NCBI GenBank assembly: GCA_030427805.1
Contig: JAUICP010000003.1
Location: 195,758 to 259,757, forward strand
Origin: Bdellovibrionia bacterium
GTDB lineage: Bacteria; Bdellovibrionota; Bdellovibrionia; Bdellovibrionales; JAGQZY01
DNA length: 64,000 nt
Direction: 5' to 3'
Positions 16,434 to 24,787 of this stretch are shown in pieces. The position numbers were made by a program, and so were the translations under genes. How positions within the stretch are numbered: the first letter of the stretch is position 1; each line of letters begins with the position of its first letter. The notes under the pieces are model-generated. The model did not search any database and was not told where the DNA came from. It saw nothing but the letters and a program-made list of their open reading frames with translations.

Positions 16434-16770
16434 TAGAGCCTTTTGCTTTTTCGACCGTGTAGCGCTCGGCATTTTTTTTCATTTTATTTTGAAAACTCTC
16501 GTCTAAATCAAAATTATACTTTTGCGCAAAACGAAGAATAAAAAACAGGCAATCTGCAAGCTCTTCTGAGATTTCGACTCGACTCTTTTGCAAAACCTCC
16601 CTCTCCTCCGCCTCTGAACGAAACCTGAAGATCTCAAGTAGCTCTGCCGCTTCGGTTGAAAGGCCAATCGAAAGATCTTTGGCCGAATGATATTGATCCC
16701 AATCCCGAGCTTCACAAAACTCTTTCACTTTACTTTTTAATTCTTCTATATTTCGATCGACGTCAGCCAT
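16420..16770 (-). CDS. MazG-related nucleotide pyrophosphohydrolase (dCTPase-like)
   Basis: A 116-residue all-alpha nucleotide pyrophosphohydrolase of the MazG/RS21-C6 superfamily, probably hydrolysing a non-canonical or deoxy-NTP to the monophosphate. The metal-binding signature is LSTEAAELLEIFRF (EAAE-type helix) followed by EISEELADCLFFILRFA (ExxD helix). The RDWDQYHSAKDLSIGL lead-in is typical of the DCTPP1/RS21-C6 branch. The last codons are encoded by the 19-bp tandem repeat, giving a SNKKL tail. Its start overlaps the cysQ stop by eight bases, so the two genes are coupled. The exact nucleotide substrate is not determined. Confidence 0.85.
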   Translation of the reverse strand: MADVDRNIEELKSKVKEFCEARDWDQYHSAKDLSIGLSTEAAELLEIFRFRSEAEEREVLQKSRVEISEELADCLFFILRFAQKYNFDLDESFQNKMKKNAERYTVEKAKGSNKKL

Positions 16771-17623
16771 TGTTTTTCTCTCTCATTGCACGTTTCCTCT
16801 TTTCGATGAGGGACTGCATAAGGTCTTTTATTTGAAGATTACGACGAAATGCCACAAATCCCCTATTGAGGTAATTGGCTTTTGCGTAGCGCATCGGCTT
16901 TAAGGTTTGGATATCCCAAAGCTCGCACCCCGCTTCTTCTAGAATAATTTGCCCGGCAGCGATGTCCCACTCGTGGGTTTCACCGAAGCGCGGATAGATA
17001 TCGACGGCCCCTCGGGCCATACGACCATACTTTAAGGCTGATCCCAGGCGAAAGAACTCCTCAATTCCCAATTGCTCACGGAATTCCTTGGACTCTTCTC
17101 TCTTATGATAGCCGCTTGAGAAGGACCGCTTGGCAGGGCCTTGGTTCTTGTTTTCGACCTTCTGCCCATTAAAAAAACAACCCTTAGATTTTTGCGCGAA
17201 ATAGTACTCTTTGCTGACGGGAGCGTAAAGAAAGCCGGCGTAGGCTTGTTCGCGGTGAATGAGGGCCAGGCTAATGACAAACTCCCCGTCTTCTTTAAGA
17301 AAATGCTTTGTACCATCGAGAGGGTCCAATAACCAAAAACTCTCCAGTTCTGAACCATCGGGAAGATCTTCCCCTTCTTCGCTCACCACCGGATAGGGAC
17401 TATGGGCTTCTAGGTAGGCGAGAATGTGGTCATTTGAAGCCTGGTCCGCATCGGTAACGGGGCTTGAGTCGCCCTTATAGCTCACCTGGGTTTTCTCAGA
17501 ACCATAAAACCCCATAATAAGGGCTCCGGCCTCTTTAACGATTTTTTCAATCTCTCGAATCTCTTTGTCCTGAAGCAGTGGACCCCTCCCCCGGGATAGT
17601 AAATAGAACCTTAGTAAATTCAA
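16763..17623 (-). CDS. cysQ: 3'(2'),5'-bisphosphate nucleotidase CysQ (inositol monophosphatase family)
   Basis: Li+-sensitive Mg2+-dependent phosphatase that converts 3'-phosphoadenosine 5'-phosphate to AMP. Family motifs are DSSPVTDADQASN, the metal-binding VSEEGED, WLLDPLDGTKHF (DPxDGT) and EWDIAAGQIILEEAG. The frame opens at a TTG (17621-17623) that has no ribosome-binding site. A CTG at 17576-17578, preceded four bases away by GGGGAGGGG, is a serious alternative start and removes the first 15 residues. It is coupled to the MazG-like gene downstream, a plausible nucleotide-sanitation pair. It is divergent from rpmG. Confidence 0.88.
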   Translation of the reverse strand: MNLLRFYLLSRGRGPLLQDKEIREIEKIVKEAGALIMGFYGSEKTQVSYKGDSSPVTDADQASNDHILAYLEAHSPYPVVSEEGEDLPDGSELESFWLLDPLDGTKHFLKEDGEFVISLALIHREQAYAGFLYAPVSKEYYFAQKSKGCFFNGQKVENKNQGPAKRSFSSGYHKREESKEFREQLGIEEFFRLGSALKYGRMARGAVDIYPRFGETHEWDIAAGQIILEEAGCELWDIQTLKPMRYAKANYLNRGFVAFRRNLQIKDLMQSLIEKRKRAMREKNNG

Positions 17624-17686
17624 ACACTTAAAGCGCTGCCCAGTAAGGAAAAGGAGATGATTTTTCCTCTAGCAAAGCAATTTATT

Positions 17687-17700
17687 TTGTGATATCACAA
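17687..17700. promoter_or_regulatory. 14-bp perfect palindrome between cysQ and rpmG
   Basis: TTGTGATATCACAA is fully self-complementary and sits 37 bases upstream of rpmG in the divergent promoter region. It resembles a half-spaced CRP-type site, but the spacer (2 bases) is too short for CRP. An operator is an inference. Confidence 0.35.
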
Positions 17701-17736
17701 CGCTTTTAAAGAGTCACTGTACTAAGAGGTCATAAA

Positions 17737-17919
17737 ATGGCGAAGAAAAAAGGTAAAATCAGAATCATCACGCTCGAATGCACAGAAGCACGTAAGGAAG
17801 GCAAACCACCTTCTCGCTATACGACTAAGAAGAACTTCCAAACGCATCCCGAGCGTTTAGAAAAAAAGAAGTACAATAAGTTCTTAAAAAGACACACAGT
17901 CCACAGAGAACTTAAGTAG
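17737..17919 (+). CDS. rpmG: 50S ribosomal protein L33
   Basis: Small ribosomal protein bL33 of the large subunit, 60 residues. The signature [16 protein letters not shown], followed by [33 protein letters not shown] (here split), is nearly family consensus. Only one Cys is present, so this is the zinc-free (C-minus) type. A good intrinsic terminator follows at 17955-17986. No secE-nusG neighbours are present. Confidence 0.97.
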   Translation: MAKKKGKIRIITLECTEARKEGKPPSRYTTKKNFQTHPERLEKKKYNKFLKRHTVHRELK

Positions 17920-17954
17920 AATAATCCCTTCCTATTTGGGATTTCTATTTCAAT

Positions 17955-17986
17955 AAAAAAACGTCTCCCGAGGAGGCGTTTTTTTT
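17955..17986 (+). terminator. Intrinsic terminator of rpmG
   Basis: Stem ACGTCTCC / GGAGGCGT (one G-U pair) with loop CGA, flanked by six A on the left and eight T on the right. It lies 36 bases past the rpmG stop. Confidence 0.85.
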
Positions 17987-18116
17987 GTGCTCTCTCGGCT
18001 TTGAGACAAGCCACCGCCCTCTATCTCATTAAAAGGCAAATCTGTGGGGAAATTCCCATAGTTCCCCCATAATTCTAAGAATGTTCCTTCTTAACATGAG
18101 TTAAGGGGAGGCATGA

Positions 18117-18788
18117 ATGCAGAAACCAGCTATTTTACTCATTCATCGATCGGGACAGGATGTTTCCGTAGACGATTTAAGGGAAGACGCCGATGTCCTT
18201 TCCCTCACTCCTGAGCAGGGTGCTCTCGAAAATGTGAATCTCAATCAATTTCAGATAGTGCTCGTTGACCAAAGCCTCGAGAAATTGCAACTCATCCCCT
18301 TTTTAGAGTTGAGTCAAGCTCGTGGAGAATATCAGTCGACGCCCTTTATCTGCTTTTATGGCGAGTTACAAAGCTCCATTCACAATTCGTGGTTCCAAGA
18401 AGGGCACTCTTCGAAAAACTTCGACCAGATCCTTGAACTCTACAGTTCTTGGCTCAAGGGGAATGAGGGGATTCAGGAGTCCCTAAAATTGGGACCCATT
18501 GAAATTTCCCTTTCCCTTCCAGAGATGAAAATCACTGATTTTGACTACAATGAAACCGTTCATCTCACACCGAGGGAGTACAAAATTCTACTGGAACTCC
18601 TTCAGACTCCTGGCCGACCCGTCACACGGGATCGTCTTATGGAAGTCGCTTGGCCAGCGGCTAGTGATGTGAAACCTCGCACCATTGATGTCCACATTGC
18701 ATCTCTAAGGAAAAAGCTGGGGCCGTTTAAAAGCTACATTCGCTCCATTCAATCGACCGGATATATCATCAGTATGACGTTTCAGTAG
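18117..18788 (+). CDS. Divergent OmpR-type response regulator
   Basis: A 223-residue DNA-binding regulator. The C-terminal half is a clear winged helix of the OmpR/PhoB type: VHLTPREYKILLELLQTPGRPVTRD, then ASDVKPRTIDVHIASLRKKLG and STGYIISMTF. The N-terminal 120 residues follow the fold order of a receiver domain. IVLVDQSL places an Asp at the phosphoacceptor position, but the usual acidic pair after strand 1 is replaced (AILLIHRSGQD). Phosphorylation may therefore be weak or absent. No histidine kinase is adjacent. The ATG is preceded by GGGGAGG. Target genes are unknown. The DUF481 gene downstream is a candidate. Confidence 0.8.
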   Translation: MQKPAILLIHRSGQDVSVDDLREDADVLSLTPEQGALENVNLNQFQIVLVDQSLEKLQLIPFLELSQARGEYQSTPFICFYGELQSSIHNSWFQEGHSSKNFDQILELYSSWLKGNEGIQESLKLGPIEISLSLPEMKITDFDYNETVHLTPREYKILLELLQTPGRPVTRDRLMEVAWPAASDVKPRTIDVHIASLRKKLGPFKSYIRSIQSTGYIISMTFQ

Positions 18789-18834
18789 CGCGTTTTTTGT
18801 TTACAGAAATTAATATAATTGTTTTTATCGAAAT

Positions 18835-19605
18835 ATGATTCGAACGTTTATAATTCTACTTTGTTTTTTGACAGCTGTCCTCGACTCCCAGGCCATTGTT
18901 GACATCGAAAGCCTTATTCAGAAGGCCAAACCTGGAAAAAATAAATACAACCTTAGCTTGGGCGGAAGTTTTTTAACGGGAAACACCGAGAAATCCTCCT
19001 TTTCGGCAAGCGCTCTCATGCTTCGACCGATTGGCGATATTCAAAGCCTCGCTCTCGCACAAACCAATTACGGCGAGTCAGGACAAAAAGTCGATACTCG
19101 AAATAGCCTGGCCCACCTACGGTTTATAGGACCACTGGTCGGGAATTTTCTATTCTGGGAAAACTACTATCAAGTTCAATCCGACACCTTTAGAAGACTC
19201 TCTCTTCGCGCCCTAGGTGGAGTCGGTTTGCGTTGGAAAATTCTTTCTAATGAAGATGTCCGCCTTTATTTTGGAACCTCTGTATTTTACTCCGAAGAAG
19301 ACCAACAAGAAGTGAGCGGTTTTAGCGACCAGGGCCTCAAGGTTTACCTGCGCAATTCGAATTATATTGCTCTGAACTATGACCTTAATGACAACATAGA
19401 AGTCTTTTTAATTGGCTACTTCCAGCCGCTGATCGATCAAATATACGACCATCGATTGAGCACAAAATTTGGTATAACGACGAAGCTCAGTGAAAATTTA
19501 AAATTTAATTACTTGATAAGTGTTGGACACGACAATGATCCTCCCCAGGGAGTTAAACCCACGGATGTTACGCAAACGGTGTCTTTAAGCTATTCCATAA
19601 ACTAG
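18835..19605 (+). CDS. DUF481 outer-membrane beta-barrel protein
   Basis: A 256-residue exported protein. A signal peptide (IILLCFLTAVLDSQA) precedes a domain of alternating amphipathic strands with the DUF481 opening YNLSLGGSFLTGNTEKSSFSAS and the typical RALGGVGLRWKIL...VRLYFGTSVFYSEE. DUF481 proteins are predicted outer-membrane barrels of about this size, sometimes called salt-induced. It ends with an aromatic/Ser strand (TQTVSLSYSIN). It is 46 bases after the response regulator and 11 bases before the MBL gene, so it is probably the first gene of an operon with 19617-20770. Function is unknown. Confidence 0.82.
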   Translation: MIRTFIILLCFLTAVLDSQAIVDIESLIQKAKPGKNKYNLSLGGSFLTGNTEKSSFSASALMLRPIGDIQSLALAQTNYGESGQKVDTRNSLAHLRFIGPLVGNFLFWENYYQVQSDTFRRLSLRALGGVGLRWKILSNEDVRLYFGTSVFYSEEDQQEVSGFSDQGLKVYLRNSNYIALNYDLNDNIEVFLIGYFQPLIDQIYDHRLSTKFGITTKLSENLKFNYLISVGHDNDPPQGVKPTDVTQTVSLSYSIN

Positions 19606-19616
19606 AGGGTTTATAA

Positions 19617-20489
19617 ATGAGTCAGATTTCAGTTTGGTCACTCGAAGGAAATAAACAAATGCTCGACGGTGGCTCGATGTTTGGCAACGCCCCTCGGGCC
19701 GTATGGGAGCGGTGGATTCAACCCGATGAAATTGGCCGCATCCCCCTCGCCTGTCGATCAATGCTCGTAAAAATTGGCGATCAACTGATTCTCTGTGAAA
19801 CGGGGATCGGTGCTTTTTTTGCACCTAAAATGGCAGAACGCTATGGCGTTCAAAATGGTGACCGCCATCTATTACTCGAAGAATTAAACGAATTGGGATT
19901 TAAAGAAGAGGACATTAATTTAGTGATTCTTAGCCACCTCCACTTTGACCATGCCGGTGGACTTCTTTCGCCCTATAGTTCCGGAGAAAAAAGACTTCTG
20001 TTTCCTAACGCCCATTACGTCGTTGGCGAAGAGGCCTGGGAGCGGGCACAGAATCCCCACTCAAGGGATAGAGCCTCTTTTGTTCCAGAGATTAATCAAG
20101 CTCTTGAAGCCAGTGGCCGCCTAGAAATCATCCAAAGAGATGGAAGGTCCAATAGAGTTCCTCCCCAGATTGAGTTCTTTTGGTCTGATGGACATACTCC
20201 CGGGCAAATGCATTGTATTGTAAAAGGCGATCAAAACACTATTTTATTTGCAGGAGATCTGATTCCAGGCAGTCAGTGGGTTCACTTACCTATTACCATG
20301 GGGTATGATCGCTACCCTGAACTGTTGATCGACGAGAAAAAGAAGCTTTACGAAAATATTGAAAGTCAAAAGTGGTTTGTTTTCTATACCCACGATAACG
20401 ATATCGCTTGCTCGCAAATTGCAAAGAACGAAAAAGGTAAGTTTCAGGCCGTATCTCAGCATGCTCAATTGCGAGAGTTTCAAATTTAA
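19617..20489 (+). CDS. MBL-fold metallohydrolase (lactonase-like)
   Basis: A 290-residue soluble metallo-beta-lactamase-fold enzyme. Metal ligands are in SHLHFDHAGG (about residues 106-115), DGHTPGQMH and LFAGDLIPG, with a final His in FYTHDND. The arrangement, including the long N-terminal region with IPLACRSMLVKIGDQLILCETGIG, resembles N-acyl-homoserine lactonase and related lactonases. Substrate cannot be told from sequence. It sits between the DUF481 and DUF493 genes with short gaps (11 bases each side). Confidence 0.82.
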   Translation: MSQISVWSLEGNKQMLDGGSMFGNAPRAVWERWIQPDEIGRIPLACRSMLVKIGDQLILCETGIGAFFAPKMAERYGVQNGDRHLLLEELNELGFKEEDINLVILSHLHFDHAGGLLSPYSSGEKRLLFPNAHYVVGEEAWERAQNPHSRDRASFVPEINQALEASGRLEIIQRDGRSNRVPPQIEFFWSDGHTPGQMHCIVKGDQNTILFAGDLIPGSQWVHLPITMGYDRYPELLIDEKKKLYENIESQKWFVFYTHDNDIACSQIAKNEKGKFQAVSQHAQLREFQI

Positions 20490-20500
20490 AGGAAAATCAA

Positions 20501-20770
20501 ATGGGTGATAATGAAGAAAAATGGAAAAAACTAAAACACCTTCTCGATAATCACGAGGAATTCCCTTTAAAATACTATTTTAAATTTATAGTTAAAGCCG
20601 AAAACATCGACGAATTAAATGAATTGTTTTCTGGAGAAGAAACCGACATCAAAGACTCTAAAAATGGCAACTACAAGTCATTTACTCTGACTAAAACCGT
20701 TGCCAGCTCCGATGAAGTTATCGAAATTTACAAAAAGACCCAAGGTATTGAAGGACTCATCTCTCTTTAA
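20501..20770 (+). CDS. DUF493 (YbeD-like) protein
   Basis: An 89-residue small protein with the DUF493/UPF0250 pattern: EFPLKYYFKFIVKAENIDELN, then SKNGNYKSFTLTKTVASSDEVIEIYKKTQGIEGLISL, matching the ferredoxin-like fold of E. coli YbeD (GNYHS motif). Family function is poorly defined. A regulatory, ACT-like role is suggested by the fold. The AAGGA ribosome-binding site lies in front of the ATG. An insertion sequence starts 12 bases after its stop. Confidence 0.8.
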   Translation: MGDNEEKWKKLKHLLDNHEEFPLKYYFKFIVKAENIDELNELFSGEETDIKDSKNGNYKSFTLTKTVASSDEVIEIYKKTQGIEGLISL

Positions 20771-20829
20771 ACCTTTCAAAGTGGCCCAGTTTCATGTGGA
20801 ATCCAGATAGTCACAAATAGGTATCTTAG

Positions 20830-21732
20830 ATGCAGTATCTCTTATCAATGAAGAGATACTGCCCTCAATGTCCCCAACAACACAGTGAAATTCGAAAACA
20901 CGGATTTTTCAAACGAAAATCCGACTACAAAACTATCCAACGATTTAAATGCATTCGTTGTAATACCACTTTTTCCAAAGCCTCAACACAAAAGTGTATC
21001 CATCAAAACAAAAGGCACCTAAATTCAATCATCCTCAAACTCATCGCCAGCAAGAACTCCCAGAGACGAATCGCCCTTCTTCTAGGCATCAGTAAAAACA
21101 CAGTCGCCTCGAAAATTCAATTTCTAGCCAAGTCGGCCAGAGAAAAAAATCGACAATTGCTGAAGCAAAGTTCGTCAATCCAAGAGATTCTTTTCGATGA
21201 CATGGAAACCTTCGAACACAGTAAAATGAAACCCCTGAGCATTACGGTTGTGGTAGAAAAGTACACTCAAAGAATTTTGGGGGCGAGAGCGTCTATTATG
21301 CCCGCCAAGGGCCTACTTGCAAAAAGGTCTCGAAAAAAATATGGCAGAAGAAAAGATCAAAGGCACAAAACAAGAGAGCGCCTTTTCCAGGACCTTAAAA
21401 ACACAATTGGGCCACTGGTTACGATCGAATCCGACCAAAACCCCCATTACATTAAAAGTGTTAATCGGCATTTCCCCGAAGTCGACTACATTCAGTATAG
21501 AGGAAGAAGAGGATGTGTCGTTGGCCAAGGAGAACTCAAAGAAGGAGGTTTCGACCCTCTTTTTTATCTCAATCACACCTGTGCCATGATTCGAGATAAC
21601 TTGGGTTGTTTGGTCAGAAGGACCTGGTGTACATCTAAAACAATTCACCACCTTCAGGATCGTCTTGATATCTATACCTACTTTCACAACAACTTCCTAT
21701 TGAAAAGCCGGAAGAAAGCAACCTTCTCTTAG
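20830..21732 (+). CDS. Transposase (zinc ribbon, HTH, DDE-like)
   Basis: A 300-residue transposase. An N-terminal zinc ribbon (CPQC...CIRC) is followed by an HTH region (SQRRIALLLGISKNTVASKIQFLA) and a catalytic region with acidic candidates in ILFDDMETFEH, VTIESDQNPHY and GQGELKEGG. It has a C-terminal RRTWCTSK...YFHNN helix like IS1/IS1595-type enzymes. The first ATG is at 20830 (AGG eight bases upstream). A second in-frame ATG at 20848 lies in the loop of a perfect 12-bp hairpin (20832-20862). Basic residues are frequent. It is probably functional, as no internal stop is seen. Confidence 0.78.
   Translation: MQYLLSMKRYCPQCPQQHSEIRKHGFFKRKSDYKTIQRFKCIRCNTTFSKASTQKCIHQNKRHLNSIILKLIASKNSQRRIALLLGISKNTVASKIQFLAKSAREKNRQLLKQSSSIQEILFDDMETFEHSKMKPLSITVVVEKYTQRILGARASIMPAKGLLAKRSRKKYGRRKDQRHKTRERLFQDLKNTIGPLVTIESDQNPHYIKSVNRHFPEVDYIQYRGRRGCVVGQGELKEGGFDPLFYLNHTCAMIRDNLGCLVRRTWCTSKTIHHLQDRLDIYTYFHNNFLLKSRKKATFS
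20832..20862 (+). promoter_or_regulatory. Hairpin over the transposase start
   Basis: GCAGTATCTCTT (20832-20843) and AAGAGATACTGC (20851-20862) are perfect complements with a 7-base loop holding ATG 20848-20850. In other insertion sequences such hairpins block translation of read-through transcripts. The role here is inferred. Confidence 0.6.
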
Positions 21733-21751
21733 TTCAGTTTGTAAATTGAAT

Positions 21752-21944
21752 CCAAATTCCTGTGTTTTAGGGATGAGGAGAATTATTCTTTGTGGAAAGT
21801 GTTATGGGGGTTCATTTTTAGGGCTCTTGCCAGCCGGATGCGACCCAGGCAAGAAGGGCAGGAGCCCGGCCCTAAAATGAACTCCCAGGATACTTGGAAC
21901 AAGTAGAATTTGATTCTCCTCGTTCCAAAAACACAAGAATCTGG
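21752..21944. repeat. 193-bp imperfect foldback inside the IS right end
   Basis: The left arm (from 21752) and right arm (to 21944) pair over most of their length. Matching segments are CTGTGTTTT / AAAACACA, GAGGAGAAT / ATTCTCCTC, GGTTCATTTTTAGGGC / GCCCTAAAATGAAC, and an inner GGGCTCTTGCC / GGCAGGAGCCC region. The right arm contains the right terminal inverted repeat, and the left arm has a copy resembling it (27 of 32 positions). No gene is present. Confidence 0.75.
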
Positions 21945-21984
21945 GTCAGTTTATAAAGCTTTTACCTAAGAGAACTTTAATTAA

Positions 21985-24561
21985 CTATTCGGGTAAGTAA
22001 AGGTATTGTGAAGGAACGACTTCTTTAACTTGGCTCGCAGATTCCCAATAGAGTTCAACAACCGCATGTCCACCATTCTCGTAGAACTCGATGAGAATGT
22101 CGTACTTTGTACCGCCGCTCAAAGTAATGGTGCCGCAATCCTCCCTTGGCGCGTGATCAGTCCAATTGATGACCACAGGAGTACTGTCGATATAAACTCG
22201 GATACCATCGTCGGAGCGGGTGCAAATTGTGTACTGCTCTGAGTACAAGGGCTTAATCTGACCTTCCCAACGGATTGAAAATTGATCTCCCACACCGAGT
22301 GGCGCTAGCCCCCTATCCCAATCGTAGTTTATTTGTGCATCAATCCTCTGGCCGACAAGGGTATCAAAGTTTCTTCCGTCGTGATAATAACCAAGTAAGC
22401 CAAACCCTTCATCAGCAATGGATTCTGGATCCGTATCCGAAACAGTCAGCACTGAGTTGCCGGTAAACCCACCGAGACTTGCAGAGATCGTAGTCGACCC
22501 TTCGGCCAAGGTTTGTGCAACACCCGACGACTCCGAGGCATTCGAAACCTTTGCTACCGTGGTATTACTCGAGACCCAAAGAACAACGTCCGTGAGCTCA
22601 CTACTTCCACCGTCATCAAATACACCATAGGCTTGATACTCAATATTCTTCCCGACATTTTGACTGGCATTACTTGGAACGACATTAATGGAGTCCAAAT
22701 TCGCTGGAGTAATAATGAGACTTGCCGTTTCGTTAACTCCAGAAAGGCTCGCCGTGATCGTTACATTTTGATGGGTGGTCCCCGTATAAGTATTGTTCAC
22801 GTAACCACCGTTACCCCCGCTCAATATACTTGCAAATCCAGTTTGAGAACTTGACCACTGTACGAGTTCGGTAACGTTGACTTCCGCACCACTATCGTAG
22901 ACCCCAATGGCCTCAAATTTTACATCTGTGGATTTAGAAATAAGAAGTTCAGGAGGGGAAATTCTTATTTCAGTAAGCGTTGCAGCTACGATGTTAACAG
23001 TCACCGACTGACTAACTCCATCAAGACTCGCGGTTACCGTTGCCGACCCAGAACTTCCAATAATTTGAATGCGACCCTGGCTCCCTTGGGTATTTGAAAC
23101 ACTAACGAGACTACCGTTAGAGCTCGACCAAACCACCGACTCTGTAATATCGGGAGTAGCACCACTGGCATAATTTCCCGTCGCTTCTAACTGAAAATAA
23201 CTTCCGGGAGGAATATCGAGGCTGGTCTCATTAAGACTGATTGTATTGAGTGTATCCGCTGAGGAGACGACACTTGCGTCAGCATCCATTCCCCCAAAGG
23301 CACCGGTGATCGTTGCGCTACCCGGCCCTACGAGCTCAACTTGGCCATTGGAAGTGACGATTGCGACACTTTCATCACTACTTGAATAGGTTGCGAAACT
23401 TGTAACATCCGAAGAGGACGAATCGCTAAGAATCGCCGTTAACTGAAGGTTTTGCCTCATCCCGACCAGGCCATTGATTACGAAGGGGGTCAGCTGGAGC
23501 TCGGTCACAGTGGCGGCCGAGACAGTCACGTCCAGAGTATCCGACTGCGCCCCATAGGTCGCTGTGATTTGTGCAGTACCAGCCGAGATTCCTGATATTT
23601 CACCTTTACTTCCAGATGTATCAGAGACGGTTAAAACACCGGGAGAATCAGAGGACCACGTTGCATATTCGGTGATATTTCGAAGACTCCCATCATCGTA
23701 GGTTCCGGTGAGAATTAAACTTTGCTCACCGCCTATGAATACATTCGGAGATTGCGGACTCAGAGCCACCGAAACAAGGTTGGCACTATTGACTTGGACC
23801 CCAAGTGATTCTGATTGCCCGGCAAAGCTCGCTTGAATAAGGGCTGAGCCACCACTGACACCTGAGAATAGATTTCCGCTAGAGGACAGGATGCCATTGT
23901 CGGACGAGGACCAACTTACAAAACTCGTTAGAGTTTTTAACTCGCCGGTATTGTAGAGGCCCCTGGCTGTTGCCGTGGCATTTTCGGAAACATTGATACT
24001 CGATTGATCGGACTCGACGAGAAGGTCTTGGAGAAAGGGACATGTTACAGAAATGTTACTGATATCACTTGTTCCCATGGTTCCACTGGCATTGGCGATT
24101 TGACAATCGAGACTTGGACTTGAAGGTTGCGTCTGAATACTGACTGAATAGGCCGCTCCTTCTTCGACTTCGGTGGCGAATTCGAAGGTCGAAGCTCCCG
24201 GACTCACATTGATTGTTTCAGCACCATTGAGTCGGAGTTGGAGAATTGAATGATCAAGTTGATTGATACTACCACCCACTTTGTGAGTCGGAGTCGGAGT
24301 CGGAGTCGGAGTCGGAGTCGGAGTCGGAGTCGGAGTCGGAGTCGGAGTCGGAGTCGGAGTCGGAGTCGGAGTCGGAGTCGGAGTCGGAGTCGGAGTCGGA
24401 GTTGGAGTCGGCTCGGCGGTCGGTGTTGGCGTAGGAATTCGCTCGGCGATATCTTCGAGATCATCAGTCGGTTGCTCAGCACAGGCCGACAAAACGACTA
24501 GCGCAACCAACACTAGAACCAACTTTAAGAGTTCAAATGATCTTCCATAAATCTTCATCAT
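21985..24561 (-). CDS. Lipoprotein with (Pro-Thr)n stalk, six BIG2-like repeats and PA14 domain
   Basis: An 858-residue surface or periplasmic lipoprotein. The signal peptide ends with the lipobox LSAC (Cys near residue 27). It continues with a (Pro-Thr)n stalk of about 21 units, then a Cys-containing Ig-like segment, six BIG2-like repeats (each marked by WSSS-type motifs such as VSWSSSD, ATWSSDS and VVWSSSN), and a C-terminal PA14-like domain ([12 protein letters not shown]...[30 protein letters not shown]), a carbohydrate-binding or adhesion module. No catalytic motif is seen. The stalk DNA is a hexanucleotide tandem repeat (24286-24411). The role is probably adhesion, as an inference. Confidence 0.8.
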   Translation of the reverse strand: MMKIYGRSFELLKLVLVLVALVVLSACAEQPTDDLEDIAERIPTPTPTAEPTPTPTPTPTPTPTPTPTPTPTPTPTPTPTPTPTPTPTPTPTHKVGGSINQLDHSILQLRLNGAETINVSPGASTFEFATEVEEGAAYSVSIQTQPSSPSLDCQIANASGTMGTSDISNISVTCPFLQDLLVESDQSSINVSENATATARGLYNTGELKTLTSFVSWSSSDNGILSSSGNLFSGVSGGSALIQASFAGQSESLGVQVNSANLVSVALSPQSPNVFIGGEQSLILTGTYDDGSLRNITEYATWSSDSPGVLTVSDTSGSKGEISGISAGTAQITATYGAQSDTLDVTVSAATVTELQLTPFVINGLVGMRQNLQLTAILSDSSSSDVTSFATYSSSDESVAIVTSNGQVELVGPGSATITGAFGGMDADASVVSSADTLNTISLNETSLDIPPGSYFQLEATGNYASGATPDITESVVWSSSNGSLVSVSNTQGSQGRIQIIGSSGSATVTASLDGVSQSVTVNIVAATLTEIRISPPELLISKSTDVKFEAIGVYDSGAEVNVTELVQWSSSQTGFASILSGGNGGYVNNTYTGTTHQNVTITASLSGVNETASLIITPANLDSINVVPSNASQNVGKNIEYQAYGVFDDGGSSELTDVVLWVSSNTTVAKVSNASESSGVAQTLAEGSTTISASLGGFTGNSVLTVSDTDPESIADEGFGLLGYYHDGRNFDTLVGQRIDAQINYDWDRGLAPLGVGDQFSIRWEGQIKPLYSEQYTICTRSDDGIRVYIDSTPVVINWTDHAPREDCGTITLSGGTKYDILIEFYENGGHAVVELYWESASQVKEVVPSQYLYLPE
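24286..24411. repeat. Hexanucleotide tandem repeat encoding Pro-Thr
   Basis: About 21 copies of GGAGTC (GACTCC on the coding strand), nearly perfect, with one GTTGGA variant near the 5' end of the coding strand. Because the unit is six bases, copy-number change would lengthen or shorten the stalk without shifting the frame. Confidence 0.95.
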
Positions 24562-24787
24562 ACGTTCAACACTTCTTCACTGAATCTATATTATGTATCG
24601 GAACACTATGAACGGGAGATAACAGGCCTAAAGTAGGTCTTTGGCAATGACTCGTATCTTGTTGTAATTACTTGGCAAAATGCCAGGGCAAAATATCATT
24701 TTTTCTTCATATTTTGAGGCTATTCTTTAGGTCAAATCTCGCTAGATTCTAAAGCTAAAGCGTCGTGATATTTCTTGATGTGAAACA

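Larger units (their letters stand above)
20782..21948 (+). mobile_element. Insertion sequence with terminal inverted repeats
   Basis: The left end reads TGGCCCAGTTTCATGTG (20782-20798). The right end, read on the opposite strand from 21948, is TGACCCAGATTCTTGTG, matching at 14 of 17 positions. One transposase gene lies inside, and the 3' noncoding part is a large foldback. Flanks (TTTCAAAG on the left, TTTATAAAG near the right) are similar but not identical, so a target duplication is only suggestive. The element is about 1.17 kb and apparently intact. I could not assign a family with confidence. Confidence 0.7.

Noticed and set aside
17687-17700. CRP-binding site
   Set aside because: TGTGA and TCACA halves are separated by only two bases instead of six, so CRP does not fit.
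24286-24411. CRISPR-like repeat array
   Set aside because: The unit is six bases, contiguous and without spacers, inside a coding region.
24250-24501. Arg-Ser rich or Arg-Leu rich proteins (RSRSRS, RLRLRL) read from other frames
   Set aside because: They are by-products of the hexanucleotide repeat; the lipoprotein frame explains the DNA.
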